DNA from: DASQFD01 sp035633255
GTDB lineage: Bacteria > Actinomycetota > Actinomycetes > Actinomycetales > Dermatophilaceae
Direction of reading: 5' to 3'
Assembly: GCA_035633255.1 (NCBI GenBank)
Contig: DASQFD010000106.1
Location: forward strand, 1 to 59,262
DNA: 59,262 nucleotides
Position 1 is the first letter of the stretch, and each line of letters begins with the position of its first letter. The notes below the pieces were generated by a model. It worked only from the letters and a program-made list of their open reading frames with translations. It was not told where the DNA came from and did not search any database. Of the stretch, positions 26,994 to 37,616 are shown piece after piece. The position numbers were made by a program, and so were the translations under genes.

Positions 26994-27296
26994 GTGAGCG
27001 AGGTCCCGCCGGAGCTGGCCCGGCTGCGCAGCAGCATCGACAACGTCGACGCCGCGCTGGTGCACCTGCTCGCCGAGCGGTTCAAGGCCACCCAGCGGGT
27101 GGGTGAGCTGAAGGTGCGGCTGGGGCTGCCGCCCGCGGACCCGGCGCGCGAGGAGCGCCAGATCGCGCGGCTGCGGGCCCTGGCGGACGACGCCGGCCTG
27201 GATCCGCACTTCGCCGAGAAGTTCCTCACCTTCGTGATCGCCGAGGTCATCCGCCACCACGAGGACCTCGCCGCGGGAGAGGTGCCCCCGGACTGA
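26994..27296 (+). CDS. AroQ-type chorismate mutase
   Basis: 100 residues. The all-helical AroQ pattern is clear: LARLRSSIDNVDAALVHLLAERFKATQRVGELK, then EERQIARLRALADDAGLDPHFAEKFLTFVIAEVIRHHE. It converts chorismate to prephenate for Phe/Tyr synthesis. GTG is preceded by TACGAT (26982-26987) with exactly 6 nt between, so a leaderless transcript is likely. It lies directly upstream of smc. Confidence 0.9.
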   Translation: MSEVPPELARLRSSIDNVDAALVHLLAERFKATQRVGELKVRLGLPPADPAREERQIARLRALADDAGLDPHFAEKFLTFVIAEVIRHHEDLAAGEVPPD

Positions 27297-27398
27297 CCGC
27301 CGAGGTCCCCGGGCGGTGCGGTCCCCGCCGGTATCGTGGCCGGGGAGCGCGCCGCGGGACCACCGTCGGCACCCCGGGAGAAGGACCGTCGTCGCCGC

Positions 27399-30300
27399 AT
27401 GTACCTCAAGACGCTGACCCTGAAGGGGTTCAAGTCCTTCGCCTCCGCGACGACCCTGCGCCTCGAGCCCGGCATCACCTGCATCGTGGGGCCCAACGGC
27501 TCCGGCAAGTCCAACGTCGTGGACGCCCTGGCCTGGGTCATGGGGGAGCAGGGCGCCAAGTCGCTGCGCGGGGGGAAGATGGAGGACGTCATCTTCGCCG
27601 GCACCGCCGGCCGCCCGCCGCTCGGGCGGGCCGAGGTGTCGCTGACCATCGACAACACCGACGGTGCGCTGCCCATCGACTACACCGAGGTGACCGTCAC
27701 CCGGACCATGTTCCGCGGCGGCGGCTCCGACTACGCGATCAACGGCACCCCGAGCCGGCTGCTCGACGTCCAGGAGCTGCTCTCCGACAGCGGGATCGGC
27801 CGGGAGATGCACGTCATCGTCGGCCAGGGCCAGCTCGACGCCGTCCTGCGTGCGACACCCGAGGAGCGCCGGGGCTTCATCGAGGAGGCGGCCGGGGTCC
27901 TGAAGCACCGCAAGCGCAAGGAGCGCGCGCTGCGCAAGCTGGAGGCGATGGGGGCGAACCTCACCCGGGTCTCCGACCTCACCGCCGAGATCCGCCGGCA
28001 GCTCGGGCCCCTCGGGCGGCAGGCCGAGGCGGCCCGGCGGGCGGCCGTGGTCCAGGCCGACGCCCGGGACGCCCGCTCCCGGCTGCTCGCCGACGACCTG
28101 GTGCAGCTGACCTCCACGCTGGAGCGGGAGGTGGCCGACGAGACCGCGCTGCTGGCGCGCCGGGCCGAGCTCGAGGACGCCGTCGCCGCGCTGCGGGGGC
28201 AGGTGCTGACGGTGGAGCGCGAGGCGTCCGAGGCGGCACCGGTTCTCGCAGCCGCCTCCGAGCGCCTGGTCCGGCTGCAGTCCCTGCACGACCGGCTGGG
28301 CTCGACCGCGTCGGTGGCCGCGGAACGGGTGCGCCTGCTCTCCCGCGACGACGCCGACGAGACCACGACCGGGCGGGACCCGGAGGAGCTCCTGGCCCAG
28401 GCCGCTCGGGCCCGGGAGGAGGAGGCCGCGCTGCTGGCCTCCGTGGCCGAGGCCGGCGACGCGGTGCGGGCCGCGGTGGCCACCCGGGAACAGGCCGAGG
28501 AGGCGTATGCCGCCGAGCAGGCCCGGGTGGCCCGCCTCGCCCGCGCGGCGGCGGACCGGCGCGAGGGCCTGGCCACGCTGTCCGGCCAGGTGGCGGCCCG
28601 GCGCAGCCGCATCGAGGCACGCGAGGCCGAGATCGCCCGGCTCTCGCAGATCGTGGCGGCGTCCCGCGCCCGCGCCGCCGAGGCGGACGCCGAGTTCGCC
28701 GCCCTGGAGTCGACGGTGGCCGGGGACGAGGCGGGTGAGCAGGGACTCGACGCCGCCCACGACGCGGCGGCCGCGGAGCTCGCCGAGGCCGAGGAGCGGG
28801 TGGCCGCCCTCGAGGCCGAGGAGCGGGCGGCCGAGCGGGACCGGACCTCCGGCGAGGCGCGCTGTGAGGCGCTCGAGCTCAGCCTGCGCCGCAAGGACGG
28901 CGCCGCCGCCCTGGTGGCGGCCGCGGACCACGCCCACGCGCTCCTCGGCGGTGTGGCGGCCCTGCTCACCGTGCGGGGTGGGCACGAGGCGGCCGTCGCC
29001 GCGGCCCTCGGTGAGGCCTCCGAGGCGCTCGCGGTGGGCTCGGCGGCCGCGGCGGCTCGTGCCGTGGACGCGCTCCGCACGGGGGACGCCGGCCGCGCCA
29101 CGCTGCTCGTCGGCGAGACCGCCCGGGCCAGTGACCCCGCGAGCTGGCCGGGGCTGGACGCCGGGGCCACGTGGGCCCGTGACGTCGTCGACGCACCCGC
29201 GCAGGTGCGCCCGGCGCTGGAGCAGCTGCTCGAGCGGGTGGCCCTGGTGCCCTCGGCGGAGCACGCCCTCTCCCTCGTCGCCCGCGGCCGGGGCATCACG
29301 GCGGTGACCGCCGACGGTGACGTCTACGGCCCCGGCTTCGTGCGGGGCGGCAGCACCTCGGGGCAGAGCCTGCTCGAGGTGCAGGCCGCGCTGGAGGCCG
29401 GCCGCGCCGACGTCGCGGACGCGGCGGCCGGCGGCGAGCGGGCGCGCTTCGCCCTGGCCGCGGCCCGCGACGAGGCGACCGAGGCGACGGAGCACGTCGA
29501 GGCGGCGCTCGCCGCCCTGCACGACTCCGACGCCCGGATGGCCGGGGTCGCCGAGCGCCTCGGCAGCCTCGGCTCCGCCGGCCGCACGGCCCGGGCGGAG
29601 GCCGAGCGCACCCAGCGCGCCGCGGCCGAGGCGACGGCGGCGCTGCAGACCGACCGCGCCGAGCTCGCCGCCCTCACCGCGCGCCTCGAGGAGGCCGGCG
29701 CGGAGCCGGTCGAGCAGGGCGAGCCGTCCACCGAGGAGCGCGACGGCCTCGAGCTCGCGGCCAGCCGGGCCAGGACCAGCGAGACCGAGCTGCGCCTCAC
29801 GCTGCGCACCCGCGAGGAGCGGGCGCGGGCCGTGCGGGGCCGCGCGCAGTCCCTGGAGGGGGCCGCCCAGGGCGAGGTCGCCGCCCGGCAGCGGCTGCGG
29901 GAGCGGCGGGAGCGGCGGGAGCGCGAGTCCACCGTGGCTGAGGCCGTCCGTGGCGCGGCCGGGTGGGCGGGGGTCGCCGTCGCCGACTCGCTCGCCCGGG
30001 CGGTGACCGAGCGCGACGACGGCGAGCGGGCGCGGGCGAGCCGGGACACCGCGCTGGCCGCCCTGCGCGTGGAGCTGAGCACCCGCCAGGACGAGCTGCG
30101 GGAGATCACCGACACCGCTCACCGCGACGAGGTCGCCCGGGCCCGCCAGGTGGCCCTGGTCGAACAGCTCCAGGCGCGTGCGGTCGAGGAGCTGGGCACG
30201 GACCCGGACGTCCTCGTCGAGGACTTCGGCCCGCACACCCTGGTCCCGCACGTCCCCGGGCCGGACGACCCGGCCGACCCGGCGGAGCACCCGCCGCCGC

Positions 30301-30974
30301 GGCCCTATGTCCGCGAGGAGCAGGAGAAGCGGCTCCGGCGCGCCGACCGGGCGCTGTCGGCGCTCGGGCGGGTCAACCCGCTCGCCCTCGAGGAGTACGC
30401 CGCCCTCGAGGAGCGGCACGCCTTCCTGACCCGGCAGCTCGAGGACCTCGCCCGCTCCAGGCGCGACCTCCTCGACATCGTCCGGGAGGTCGACGAGCGC
30501 GTCGAGCAGGTCTTCACCGAGGCCTTCCACGACACCGCCGCCCAGTTCGAGGTCGTCTTCGAGCGGCTCTTCCCGGGTGGGTTCGGCCGGCTGGTGCTGA
30601 CCGACCCGGGCGACATGCTGGGCACCGGCATCGAGATCGAGGCCCGCCCGCCCGGCAAGAAGGTCAAGCGGCTGTCGCTGCTCTCCGGCGGGGAGCGGTC
30701 CCTCGTGGCCGTCGCGCTGCTCGTGGCGATCTTCAAGGCGCGCCCGAGCCCCTTCTACATCATGGACGAGGTCGAGGCGGCGCTCGACGACACCAACCTC
30801 GGGCGCCTGCTCACCCTCTTCGAGGAGCTGCGCGAGTCCAGCCAGCTCATCGTCATCACGCACCAGAAGCGGACGATGGAGGTCGGCGACGCGCTCTACG
30901 GCGTCAGCATGCGCGGCGACGGCGTCACCACCGTGGTCTCCCAGCGCCTGCGGGACGTGGCGGCGACCGCCTGA
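27399..30974 (+). CDS. smc: Chromosome segregation ATPase SMC
   Basis: 1191 residues, full length. The head starts with MYLKTLTLKGFKSFASATTL and Walker A GPNGSGKSNVVDAL. The coiled-coil arms are Ala/Glu/Arg-rich, and the hinge lies around residues 500-660 (ALLGGVAALLTVRGGHEAAV and following). The C-terminal head carries LSLLSGGERSLVAVALLVAI and Walker B FYIMDEVEAALDD. It works with ScpA/B to organise and segregate chromosomes. GGGAGAAGG lies ~17 nt before the ATG, a longer spacing than usual. Confidence 0.97.
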   Translation: MYLKTLTLKGFKSFASATTLRLEPGITCIVGPNGSGKSNVVDALAWVMGEQGAKSLRGGKMEDVIFAGTAGRPPLGRAEVSLTIDNTDGALPIDYTEVTVTRTMFRGGGSDYAINGTPSRLLDVQELLSDSGIGREMHVIVGQGQLDAVLRATPEERRGFIEEAAGVLKHRKRKERALRKLEAMGANLTRVSDLTAEIRRQLGPLGRQAEAARRAAVVQADARDARSRLLADDLVQLTSTLEREVADETALLARRAELEDAVAALRGQVLTVEREASEAAPVLAAASERLVRLQSLHDRLGSTASVAAERVRLLSRDDADETTTGRDPEELLAQAARAREEEAALLASVAEAGDAVRAAVATREQAEEAYAAEQARVARLARAAADRREGLATLSGQVAARRSRIEAREAEIARLSQIVAASRARAAEADAEFAALESTVAGDEAGEQGLDAAHDAAAAELAEAEERVAALEAEERAAERDRTSGEARCEALELSLRRKDGAAALVAAADHAHALLGGVAALLTVRGGHEAAVAAALGEASEALAVGSAAAAARAVDALRTGDAGRATLLVGETARASDPASWPGLDAGATWARDVVDAPAQVRPALEQLLERVALVPSAEHALSLVARGRGITAVTADGDVYGPGFVRGGSTSGQSLLEVQAALEAGRADVADAAAGGERARFALAAARDEATEATEHVEAALAALHDSDARMAGVAERLGSLGSAGRTARAEAERTQRAAAEATAALQTDRAELAALTARLEEAGAEPVEQGEPSTEERDGLELAASRARTSETELRLTLRTREERARAVRGRAQSLEGAAQGEVAARQRLRERRERRERESTVAEAVRGAAGWAGVAVADSLARAVTERDDGERARASRDTALAALRVELSTRQDELREITDTAHRDEVARARQVALVEQLQARAVEELGTDPDVLVEDFGPHTLVPHVPGPDDPADPAEHPPPRPYVREEQEKRLRRADRALSALGRVNPLALEEYAALEERHAFLTRQLEDLARSRRDLLDIVREVDERVEQVFTEAFHDTAAQFEVVFERLFPGGFGRLVLTDPGDMLGTGIEIEARPPGKKVKRLSLLSGGERSLVAVALLVAIFKARPSPFYIMDEVEAALDDTNLGRLLTLFEELRESSQLIVITHQKRTMEVGDALYGVSMRGDGVTTVVSQRLRDVAATA

Positions 30975-31075
30975 CGGTGCCCGTGGTCGGCGCGGCCGGC
31001 CCGTGGCCGGCGTGGTCGAGCGGTAGTCAGCGGTGTCGGCGTGGTCGGGCCGTGGTCACCGCGGTCGGCTCGTGG
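30975..31075. other. Convergent gap with degenerate GTGGTC repeats
   Basis: About 100 bases containing GTGGTCGG/CGTGGTCG-like units at least five times between smc and the converging signal peptidase gene; no hairpin with a clear stem was found. Confidence 0.5.
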
Positions 31076-31783
31076 TCAGCCCGGTATGCCGCCCAGCCGG
31101 GTGAGCGGCCAGATGCGGGCCACCACCGGCCCCGCCACGCGGCCGCGGGGCACCAGCCGCGCGCACTCCGGGCCCTCGACCGAGCCCCGGCAGCCGACGA
31201 CCGAGTCGGCCGACTGCGACCGGTGGTCCCCCATGACGAGGAGGGAGTCGCGGGGCACCCGCACCGCCGGGAAGCACCGCGCGGAGCGCGGGCTCGTCGA
31301 GCAGTCCAGGCTGCCGGCCGAGAAGGGCAGGTCCTCGTAGACGTAGGGCTCCTCGAGCGGCCGCCCGCCGACCTGGACCCGCCCGTCCGCGCTGCAGCAG
31401 CCCACCGTCTCGCCGGGGAGGCCGATGACGCGCTTGACCGTGTACGCCGTCGACGACGGACCGATGCCGGTGAGGTCCCCGAAGCCGCGCGCGACCCGGC
31501 CGGGAGCGCTGCCGGCGGGGGGCAGCTCCCGCTCCTCCCACGTCGCCCCGTGGCCGAAGACGACCACGTCCTGCCGTTGCAGCGAGGAGTCCAGGCGGTT
31601 GACGAGGATCCGGTCCCCGACCCGCAGGGTCTGCTCCATGGACTGCGAGGGCACCCCGAACGGCTTGACGACGAAGGCCTGCACCAGGGCGACCGCGAGC
31701 AGGGCCACGAGCACCTCCACGAGGAGCGGCACCCGGTGCCGCCGCCTCCCGGCGCCGGCCGGGGGAGCGGAGGGCGCGGTCAC
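31076..31783 (-). CDS. lepB: Type I signal peptidase (first copy)
   Basis: 235 residues. One N-terminal membrane helix (VPLLVEVLVALLAVALVQAFVV) is followed by box B with the Ser nucleophile (VPSQSMEQTLRVGD), box D with the catalytic Lys (YTVKRVIGLPGE) and box E (LVMGDHRSQSADS). It removes signal peptides from Sec/Tat-exported proteins. GTG at 31783 is chosen because TACGCT stands 6 nt upstream on the minus strand (leaderless); the ATG 30 nt earlier is less likely. A second lepB is at 50226. Confidence 0.92.
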   Translation of the reverse strand: MTAPSAPPAGAGRRRHRVPLLVEVLVALLAVALVQAFVVKPFGVPSQSMEQTLRVGDRILVNRLDSSLQRQDVVVFGHGATWEERELPPAGSAPGRVARGFGDLTGIGPSSTAYTVKRVIGLPGETVGCCSADGRVQVGGRPLEEPYVYEDLPFSAGSLDCSTSPRSARCFPAVRVPRDSLLVMGDHRSQSADSVVGCRGSVEGPECARLVPRGRVAGPVVARIWPLTRLGGIPG

Positions 31784-31887
31784 CGGCCGAGCGTAACGGG
31801 GTGGGTGGCCCACACCGGCGCCCGGACGACGAGCCGCCCGGGGGTGTCGGTTTCGGGACGGGGGGGCCGATCGGTCACACTGGTGAC

Positions 31888-32157
31888 ATGGTCGCCCTCG
31901 TCCTCGGCATGCTCCTCTGCCTTGCCCTCGCCGTCACGGTGGTCGCCCTCGTCGCCGTGCCGGCGCGCCGGGAGGGCCGTGAGGTGCTCACGCCCCGCGG
32001 TGACGAGTTCGTCGGCTCGCTGCGCGACCGCACCGACGGCGTCCGCCAGCGCCTCGACCGCGGCGAGGCGCCGCCGGCCGCGGGCGGCACCGAGGAACGC
32101 CCCGAGGAGCCGGCGCCGACCACCGCCGCCACCGGCCGGGGCGTGACCCAGGACTGA
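31888..32157 (+). CDS. Small single-pass membrane protein
   Basis: 89 residues. An N-terminal membrane helix (VALVLGMLLCLALAVTVVALVAV) is followed by a charged, proline- and glutamate-rich cytoplasmic tail with TPRGDEFVGSLRDR. It is not recognised as a named family, though similar short proteins sit near smc/ftsY in related actinobacteria. CACACT lies 6 nt before the ATG, pointing to a leaderless transcript divergent from lepB. Confidence 0.7.
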   Translation: MVALVLGMLLCLALAVTVVALVAVPARREGREVLTPRGDEFVGSLRDRTDGVRQRLDRGEAPPAAGGTEERPEEPAPTTAATGRGVTQD

Positions 32158-32334
32158 CGCCGGCCCGGCCCGCGCCGAGGAGCCGGCGCCTGGCCGCCAC
32201 CGGCCACCGCCGCCACCGGCCGCCGTCGCCACCGGCCGCCGTCGCCACCGGCTCACCCAGCGCCCGGACCGACCGACGGGGGCCGTCGCCGTCATGTGGT
32301 TGCATGGGCCTCCCCGACGACAGGAGGCCCTCAG
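32158..32334. other. GC-rich intergenic repeats before the M13 peptidase gene
   Basis: The segment 32193-32252 repeats a CCGCCGTCGCCACCGG-type unit at least twice. TTGCAT near 32299 could be part of the peptidase promoter. Confidence 0.45.
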
Positions 32335-34287
32335 GTGAAGTCCGGCATCGACGCCGACACGCTCGACCCTGCGGTCCGGCCGCAGGACGACCTCTTCGGG
32401 CACGCCAACGGTGGTTGGCTCGAGGCGACGGAGATCCCCGTCGACCGCGGGCGCTACGGCACCTTCGACGTGCTGCGGGAGACCGCCGAGGCGAACGTCC
32501 GCCGGCTGATCACCGAGGCGGCGGCGGGCGACCCGCCGGCGGGGTCGGCCGCCCGCAAGGTGGGCGACCTCTACGCCAGCTTCCTGGACGAGGAGGCCGT
32601 CGAGGCCGCGGGGTCCACGCCGATCGCCGGCGACCTCGCCGAGGTCGACGGCCTGGCCTCCACCGCCGAGCTCCCCGCCCTGCTGGGCCGGGTGGCCCGC
32701 AGCGGCGTCCACGGCCCCGTCCTGCCGTTCGTCAACACCGACGACCGTGACCCCACGCGCTACGTCGTCTACCTCGAGCAGGGTGGGCTCGGCCTCCCGG
32801 ACGAGGCGTACTACCGCGAGGAGCAGCACGCCGGGACCCTGGCCGCGTACCGCGGGCACGTCGAGCGGATGCTCGTCCTGATCGGGGTGGAGGACGCGGC
32901 GGCGGCGGGGGGGCGCGTCCTCGCCGTGGAGACCCGGCTCGCCGCGGCCCACTGGGACAAGGTGAGCAACCGCGACCCCGTGCGCACCTACACCCTCCTG
33001 GACCGGGCCGGCCTGGCCGAGCTCACCCCCGGGGTGGACTGGACGGCCTACCTCTCCGGCATGGGGGCGCCCGACGGGGCGCTGGACGCCACGGTCGCCC
33101 GGCAGCCGGGCTATCTCACCGCCATGGCGACGGCCCTCGCCGAGGAGCCGCTCGCGGCGTGGCAGGACTGGCTGCGGTGGCACGTCGTGCACGCCTACGC
33201 GCCCTACCTGTCCGCGGCGTTCGTGGCGGAGAACTTCGACTTCTACGGTCGCACCCTCTCCGGGGTGCCGCAGCTCCGTGACCGGTGGAAGCGTGGGGTC
33301 GCCCTGGTCGAGGACGCGCTCGGCGAGGCGGTGGGCCAGCTCTACGTCGAGCGGCACTTCCCCCCGCACGCCAAGGCGCGGATGAACGAGCTGGTCGGCA
33401 ACCTCGTCGAGGCCTTCCGCCACTCCTTCGACCGGGTGCCGTGGATGGGCCCGCGGACGCGCGACCAGGCCCTGGCGAAGCTCGAGGCGTTCCGCCCCAA
33501 GATCGGGTACCCGGAGCGGTGGCGCGACTACGCCGCGCTGGAGGTGGACGGCCTGGACCTGCTCGGCAACGTGCGGCGCGCGAGCGCCTTCGAGGTCGAC
33601 CGCAACCTGGCCAAGCTCGGCGGACCGGTGGACCGGGACGAGTGGTTCATGACTCCGCAGACGGTCAACGCCTACTACAACCCGGGCCTGAACGAGATCG
33701 TCTTCCCCGCAGCCATCCTGCAGCCGCCCTTCTTCGACGTCGACGCCGCCGACGCCGCCAACTACGGCGGCATCGGGGCGGTCATCGGCCACGAGATCGG
33801 CCACGGCTTCGACGACCAGGGGTCGCAGTACGACGGCTCAGGCGCCCTGCGCAACTGGTGGACCGACGAGGACCGCGAGCAGTTCGACGCGCTCGCCGCC
33901 CGGCTCGTCTCGCAGTTCGACGCCCTCGACAGCCGGGACGCCCCGGGGCACCACGTCAACGGTGCGCTCACCGTCGGAGAGAACATCGGCGACCTCGGGG
34001 GCCTGGCCATCGGGCACGCGGCCTACCGGATCGCCACCGGGGCGCAGGGCGCCCCCGAGATGGACGGGCTCACCGGCGAGCAGCGGTTCTTCCTCGGCTG
34101 GGCGCAGATCTGGTGCGGCAAGGCCCGGAAGGCGGAGGCGGTGCGCCTGCTCTCGCTCGACCCCCATTCCCCGATGGACCTGCGGGGCAACGCCGTGCGC
34201 AACCTCGGGGAGTTCCACGAGGCCTTCGGCACCGCCGAGGGCGACGGGATGTGGGTGCCGCCGGAGGACCGGGTCCGCATCTTCTGA
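32335..34287 (+). CDS. M13-family (neprilysin/PepO-like) zinc metallopeptidase
   Basis: 650 residues, no signal peptide or membrane helix, so probably cytoplasmic like PepO. The zinc site is GHEIGHGFDDQG (HExxH) with the third ligand in ENIGDLGGLAIG. NAYYNPGLNEIVFPAAILQPPFF is the family's substrate-binding segment and the C-terminus has the usual NLGEFHEAF and W segments. It cleaves oligopeptides. GTG at 32335 is fixed by AGGAGG about 6 nt upstream. Confidence 0.95.
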   Translation: MKSGIDADTLDPAVRPQDDLFGHANGGWLEATEIPVDRGRYGTFDVLRETAEANVRRLITEAAAGDPPAGSAARKVGDLYASFLDEEAVEAAGSTPIAGDLAEVDGLASTAELPALLGRVARSGVHGPVLPFVNTDDRDPTRYVVYLEQGGLGLPDEAYYREEQHAGTLAAYRGHVERMLVLIGVEDAAAAGGRVLAVETRLAAAHWDKVSNRDPVRTYTLLDRAGLAELTPGVDWTAYLSGMGAPDGALDATVARQPGYLTAMATALAEEPLAAWQDWLRWHVVHAYAPYLSAAFVAENFDFYGRTLSGVPQLRDRWKRGVALVEDALGEAVGQLYVERHFPPHAKARMNELVGNLVEAFRHSFDRVPWMGPRTRDQALAKLEAFRPKIGYPERWRDYAALEVDGLDLLGNVRRASAFEVDRNLAKLGGPVDRDEWFMTPQTVNAYYNPGLNEIVFPAAILQPPFFDVDAADAANYGGIGAVIGHEIGHGFDDQGSQYDGSGALRNWWTDEDREQFDALAARLVSQFDALDSRDAPGHHVNGALTVGENIGDLGGLAIGHAAYRIATGAQGAPEMDGLTGEQRFFLGWAQIWCGKARKAEAVRLLSLDPHSPMDLRGNAVRNLGEFHEAFGTAEGDGMWVPPEDRVRIF

Positions 34288-34372
34288 CCGGGTCGGCACC
34301 CAGGCCGCGGAGCGGCGCCCGGCCGGGAACTCCGCCCGTGGCGCGACCGGGACCGGTGGGTCGCGGCGCGTG

Positions 34373-34402
34373 TTGGGCCGGGGTCCTCGCCCCTGCGAGG
34401 AT
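34373..34402 (+). promoter_or_regulatory. Promoter of ftsY
   Basis: TTGGGC (34373-34378), 18-nt spacer, GAGGAT (34397-34402), then 6 nt to the GTG; predicts a leaderless ftsY mRNA. Confidence 0.5.
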
Positions 34403-34408
34403 GGGCCG

Positions 34409-35602
34409 GTGAGCGCCATCGACACCGTGTGGGAGTACCTCGCCGTCGCCGTCGGGCTGTTCGTCGTCCTCGGCGGCCTGGCCCTGGGGCTGCTCCGCGG
34501 ACGACGCGGACGCGGCGCCGAGCGGGAGGAGCGCCGGGCACCGGGTGGCGCCCCCGGCGGCGAGCCCGGCGCCGACGGCGCCGGCCGTGGCGCCGCGACC
34601 GCCACCCTGCCGCCGCCCGCCGGGACCGACGTCCTGGAGGCCCCGCCGGTCCCGGCGGCTCCCACCCTCGAGCGCCCCGAGGCGCCCGAGGGGCGGCTGC
34701 AGCGGCTGCGGGCCCGGTTGGCCCGGTCCAACACCGCCATCGGCAAGGGCCTGCTCGCCCTGCTCTCCCGCGGCAAGCTCGACGAGGAGGCCTGGGAGGA
34801 GGTCGAGGACACCCTCATCACCGCCGACCTCGGTGTCGAGGCGAGCACCGAGCTGGTCGAGCGGCTGCGCACCCGGGTCGCGGTCGCGGGGACCACCGAC
34901 GAGGCCGTGGTGCGGGGGTGGCTGCGCGAGGAGCTGCTGGCGCTGGTCGACCCGGCCATGGACCGCACCGTGGCGGCCTCACGGGCGGAGGGACGTCCGT
35001 CGGTCATCCTCGTCGTGGGGGTCAACGGCACGGGCAAGACGACGACCGTCGGCAAGCTGGCCCGGGTGCTGGTCGCCGAGGACAAGGACGTCGTGCTCGG
35101 TGCCGCCGACACCTTCCGGGCGGCGGCGGCGGACCAGCTGCAGACGTGGGGCGAGCGCGTGGGTGTGCCGACCGTGCGCTCGGACCGGGAGGGCGCCGAC
35201 CCGGCCAGCGTGGCCTTCGACGCCGTGCGGGCCGGGGCCGAGCTCGAGGCCGACGTCGTGGTCATCGACACCGCCGGCCGGCTGCACACCAAGGTCGGCC
35301 TCATGGACGAGCTCGGCAAGGTCAAGCGGGTCATCGAGAAGCAGTCGCCCGTGGACGAGGTGCTGCTCGTCCTCGACGCGACCACCGGGCAGAACGGGCT
35401 GCGCCAGGCCGAGGTCTTCGCCGAGGTCACCGGCATCACCGGCATCGTGCTCACCAAGCTGGACGGGACCGCCAAGGGTGGCATCGTCGTCGCCGTCCAG
35501 CGCAAGCTCGGCGTCCCCGTCAAGCTCGTGGGTCTGGGCGAGGGGCCGGACGACCTCGCGCCCTTCGACCCCGAGGCGTTCGTGGACGCGATCGTCGCCT
35601 GA
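34409..35602 (+). CDS. ftsY: Signal recognition particle receptor FtsY
   Basis: 397 residues. An N-terminal membrane helix (VWEYLAVAVGLFVVLGGLAL) anchors it, followed by a low-complexity linker and the NG domain: GVNGTGKTTTVGKLA (G1), ADTFRAAAADQL, DTAGRLHTKVGLMDEL (G3), TKLDGTAKGGI (G4) and the closing GLGEGPDDLAPFD. It docks ribosome-SRP complexes at the membrane; its partner ffh is ~4.5 kb downstream. GTG at 34409 is set by the -10 spacing. Confidence 0.96.
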   Translation: MSAIDTVWEYLAVAVGLFVVLGGLALGLLRGRRGRGAEREERRAPGGAPGGEPGADGAGRGAATATLPPPAGTDVLEAPPVPAAPTLERPEAPEGRLQRLRARLARSNTAIGKGLLALLSRGKLDEEAWEEVEDTLITADLGVEASTELVERLRTRVAVAGTTDEAVVRGWLREELLALVDPAMDRTVAASRAEGRPSVILVVGVNGTGKTTTVGKLARVLVAEDKDVVLGAADTFRAAAADQLQTWGERVGVPTVRSDREGADPASVAFDAVRAGAELEADVVVIDTAGRLHTKVGLMDELGKVKRVIEKQSPVDEVLLVLDATTGQNGLRQAEVFAEVTGITGIVLTKLDGTAKGGIVVAVQRKLGVPVKLVGLGEGPDDLAPFDPEAFVDAIVA

Positions 35603-35673
35603 GGGGCCGGCCGCCCGGCCGGTCCCGGCCCCGCCGGCGAACCGGTCTCACCATCTGGGAGGGGACCGGACCC

Positions 35674-35742
35674 GAAACCGGATCATTACGTGGCGCCTGC
35701 CGACGCAACACCGGTGAAACACGCCACGTCACGCCGCGAAAC
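35674..35742 (+). promoter_or_regulatory. Candidate GlnR-type boxes upstream of amt
   Basis: GAAAC occurs at 35674-35678, 35716-35720 and 35738-35742. GCAAC-N6-GAAAC (35705-35720) and GTCAC-N5-GAAAC (35728-35742) approach the actinobacterial GlnR pattern GTnAC-N6-GAAAC. The two last GAAAC copies are 22 bp apart, as in tandem GlnR boxes. Confidence 0.5.
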
Positions 35743-35765
35743 GTGCCCCGTTGACAGTTGCGCCC

Positions 35766-37090
<1,325 letters not shown>

Positions 37091-37094
<4 letters not shown>

Positions 37095-37429
37095 AGCTCA
37101 TCACCGCGATCATCAAGCCGCACCAGCTCGACGAGGTGAAGGAGGCCCTCGAGGTCTACGGCATCGCGGGCATGACCGTCAGCGAGGCCTCCGGCTACGG
37201 CCGGCAGCGCGGCCACAGCGAGGTCTACCGCGGAGCCGAGTACACCGTGGACTTCGTGCCCAAGGTGCGGGTCGAGGTGTTGACCGACGACTTCGACTCC
37301 TCCAGCGTCGTCGACGTGATCCTCAAGGCGGCGCACACCGGACGGATCGGCGACGGGAAGGTGTGGGTCGTCCCGGTCGACGACGTCGCCCGGGTCCGAA
37401 CCGGGGAGCGCGGCCCCGAGGCTCTCTGA
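37091..37429 (+). CDS. glnK: Nitrogen regulatory protein P-II (GlnK)
   Basis: 112 residues, exact family length. MKLITAIIKPHQLDEVKEAL at the start, T-loop GRQRGHSEVYRGAEYTVDFV with the modifiable Y51, and GRIGDGKVWVVPVDDVARVRTGERG for nucleotide binding. It senses ATP/ADP and 2-oxoglutarate and binds Amt. In actinobacteria Y51 is adenylylated by the GlnD-type enzyme, which is encoded next. The ATG overlaps the amt stop. Confidence 0.97.
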
Positions 37430-37444
37430 GGTCGAGCGAGACCC

Positions 37445-37484
37445 GGGGCGGGCCGGCGGGACCGAGGTCCCACCGGCCCGCCCC
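37445..37484 (+). terminator. Strong hairpin between glnK and glnD
   Basis: GGGGCGGGCCGG (37445-37456) pairs with CCGGCCCGCCCC (37473-37484), with an inner GGGACC/GGTCCC stem. It probably limits read-through from amt-glnK into glnD. A run of CGCAC units follows near 37556-37575. Confidence 0.8.
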
Positions 37485-37616
37485 GGCGTGCGGGCCGGTC
37501 GGCACCACCGCAGGCCCCGCCCCGGCGCCACCGCCCCGGTGCCGCGCCACGACCGCACCGCACCGCACCGCACCGTGCCACGGCACCGACGCCCGCACCG
37601 GAGGAGGAAGATGGCC

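Noticed and set aside
26448..30863. A 1471-residue minus-strand open frame over smc
   Set aside because: Antisense shadow of smc and neighbours; no start signal, motifs or protein-like hydrophobic pattern.
35751..35756. TTGACA just before amt as a -35 element
   Set aside because: It is only 15 nt from the ATG, so a matching -10 would lie inside the gene; GACAGT within it fits better as a -10 for a leaderless start.
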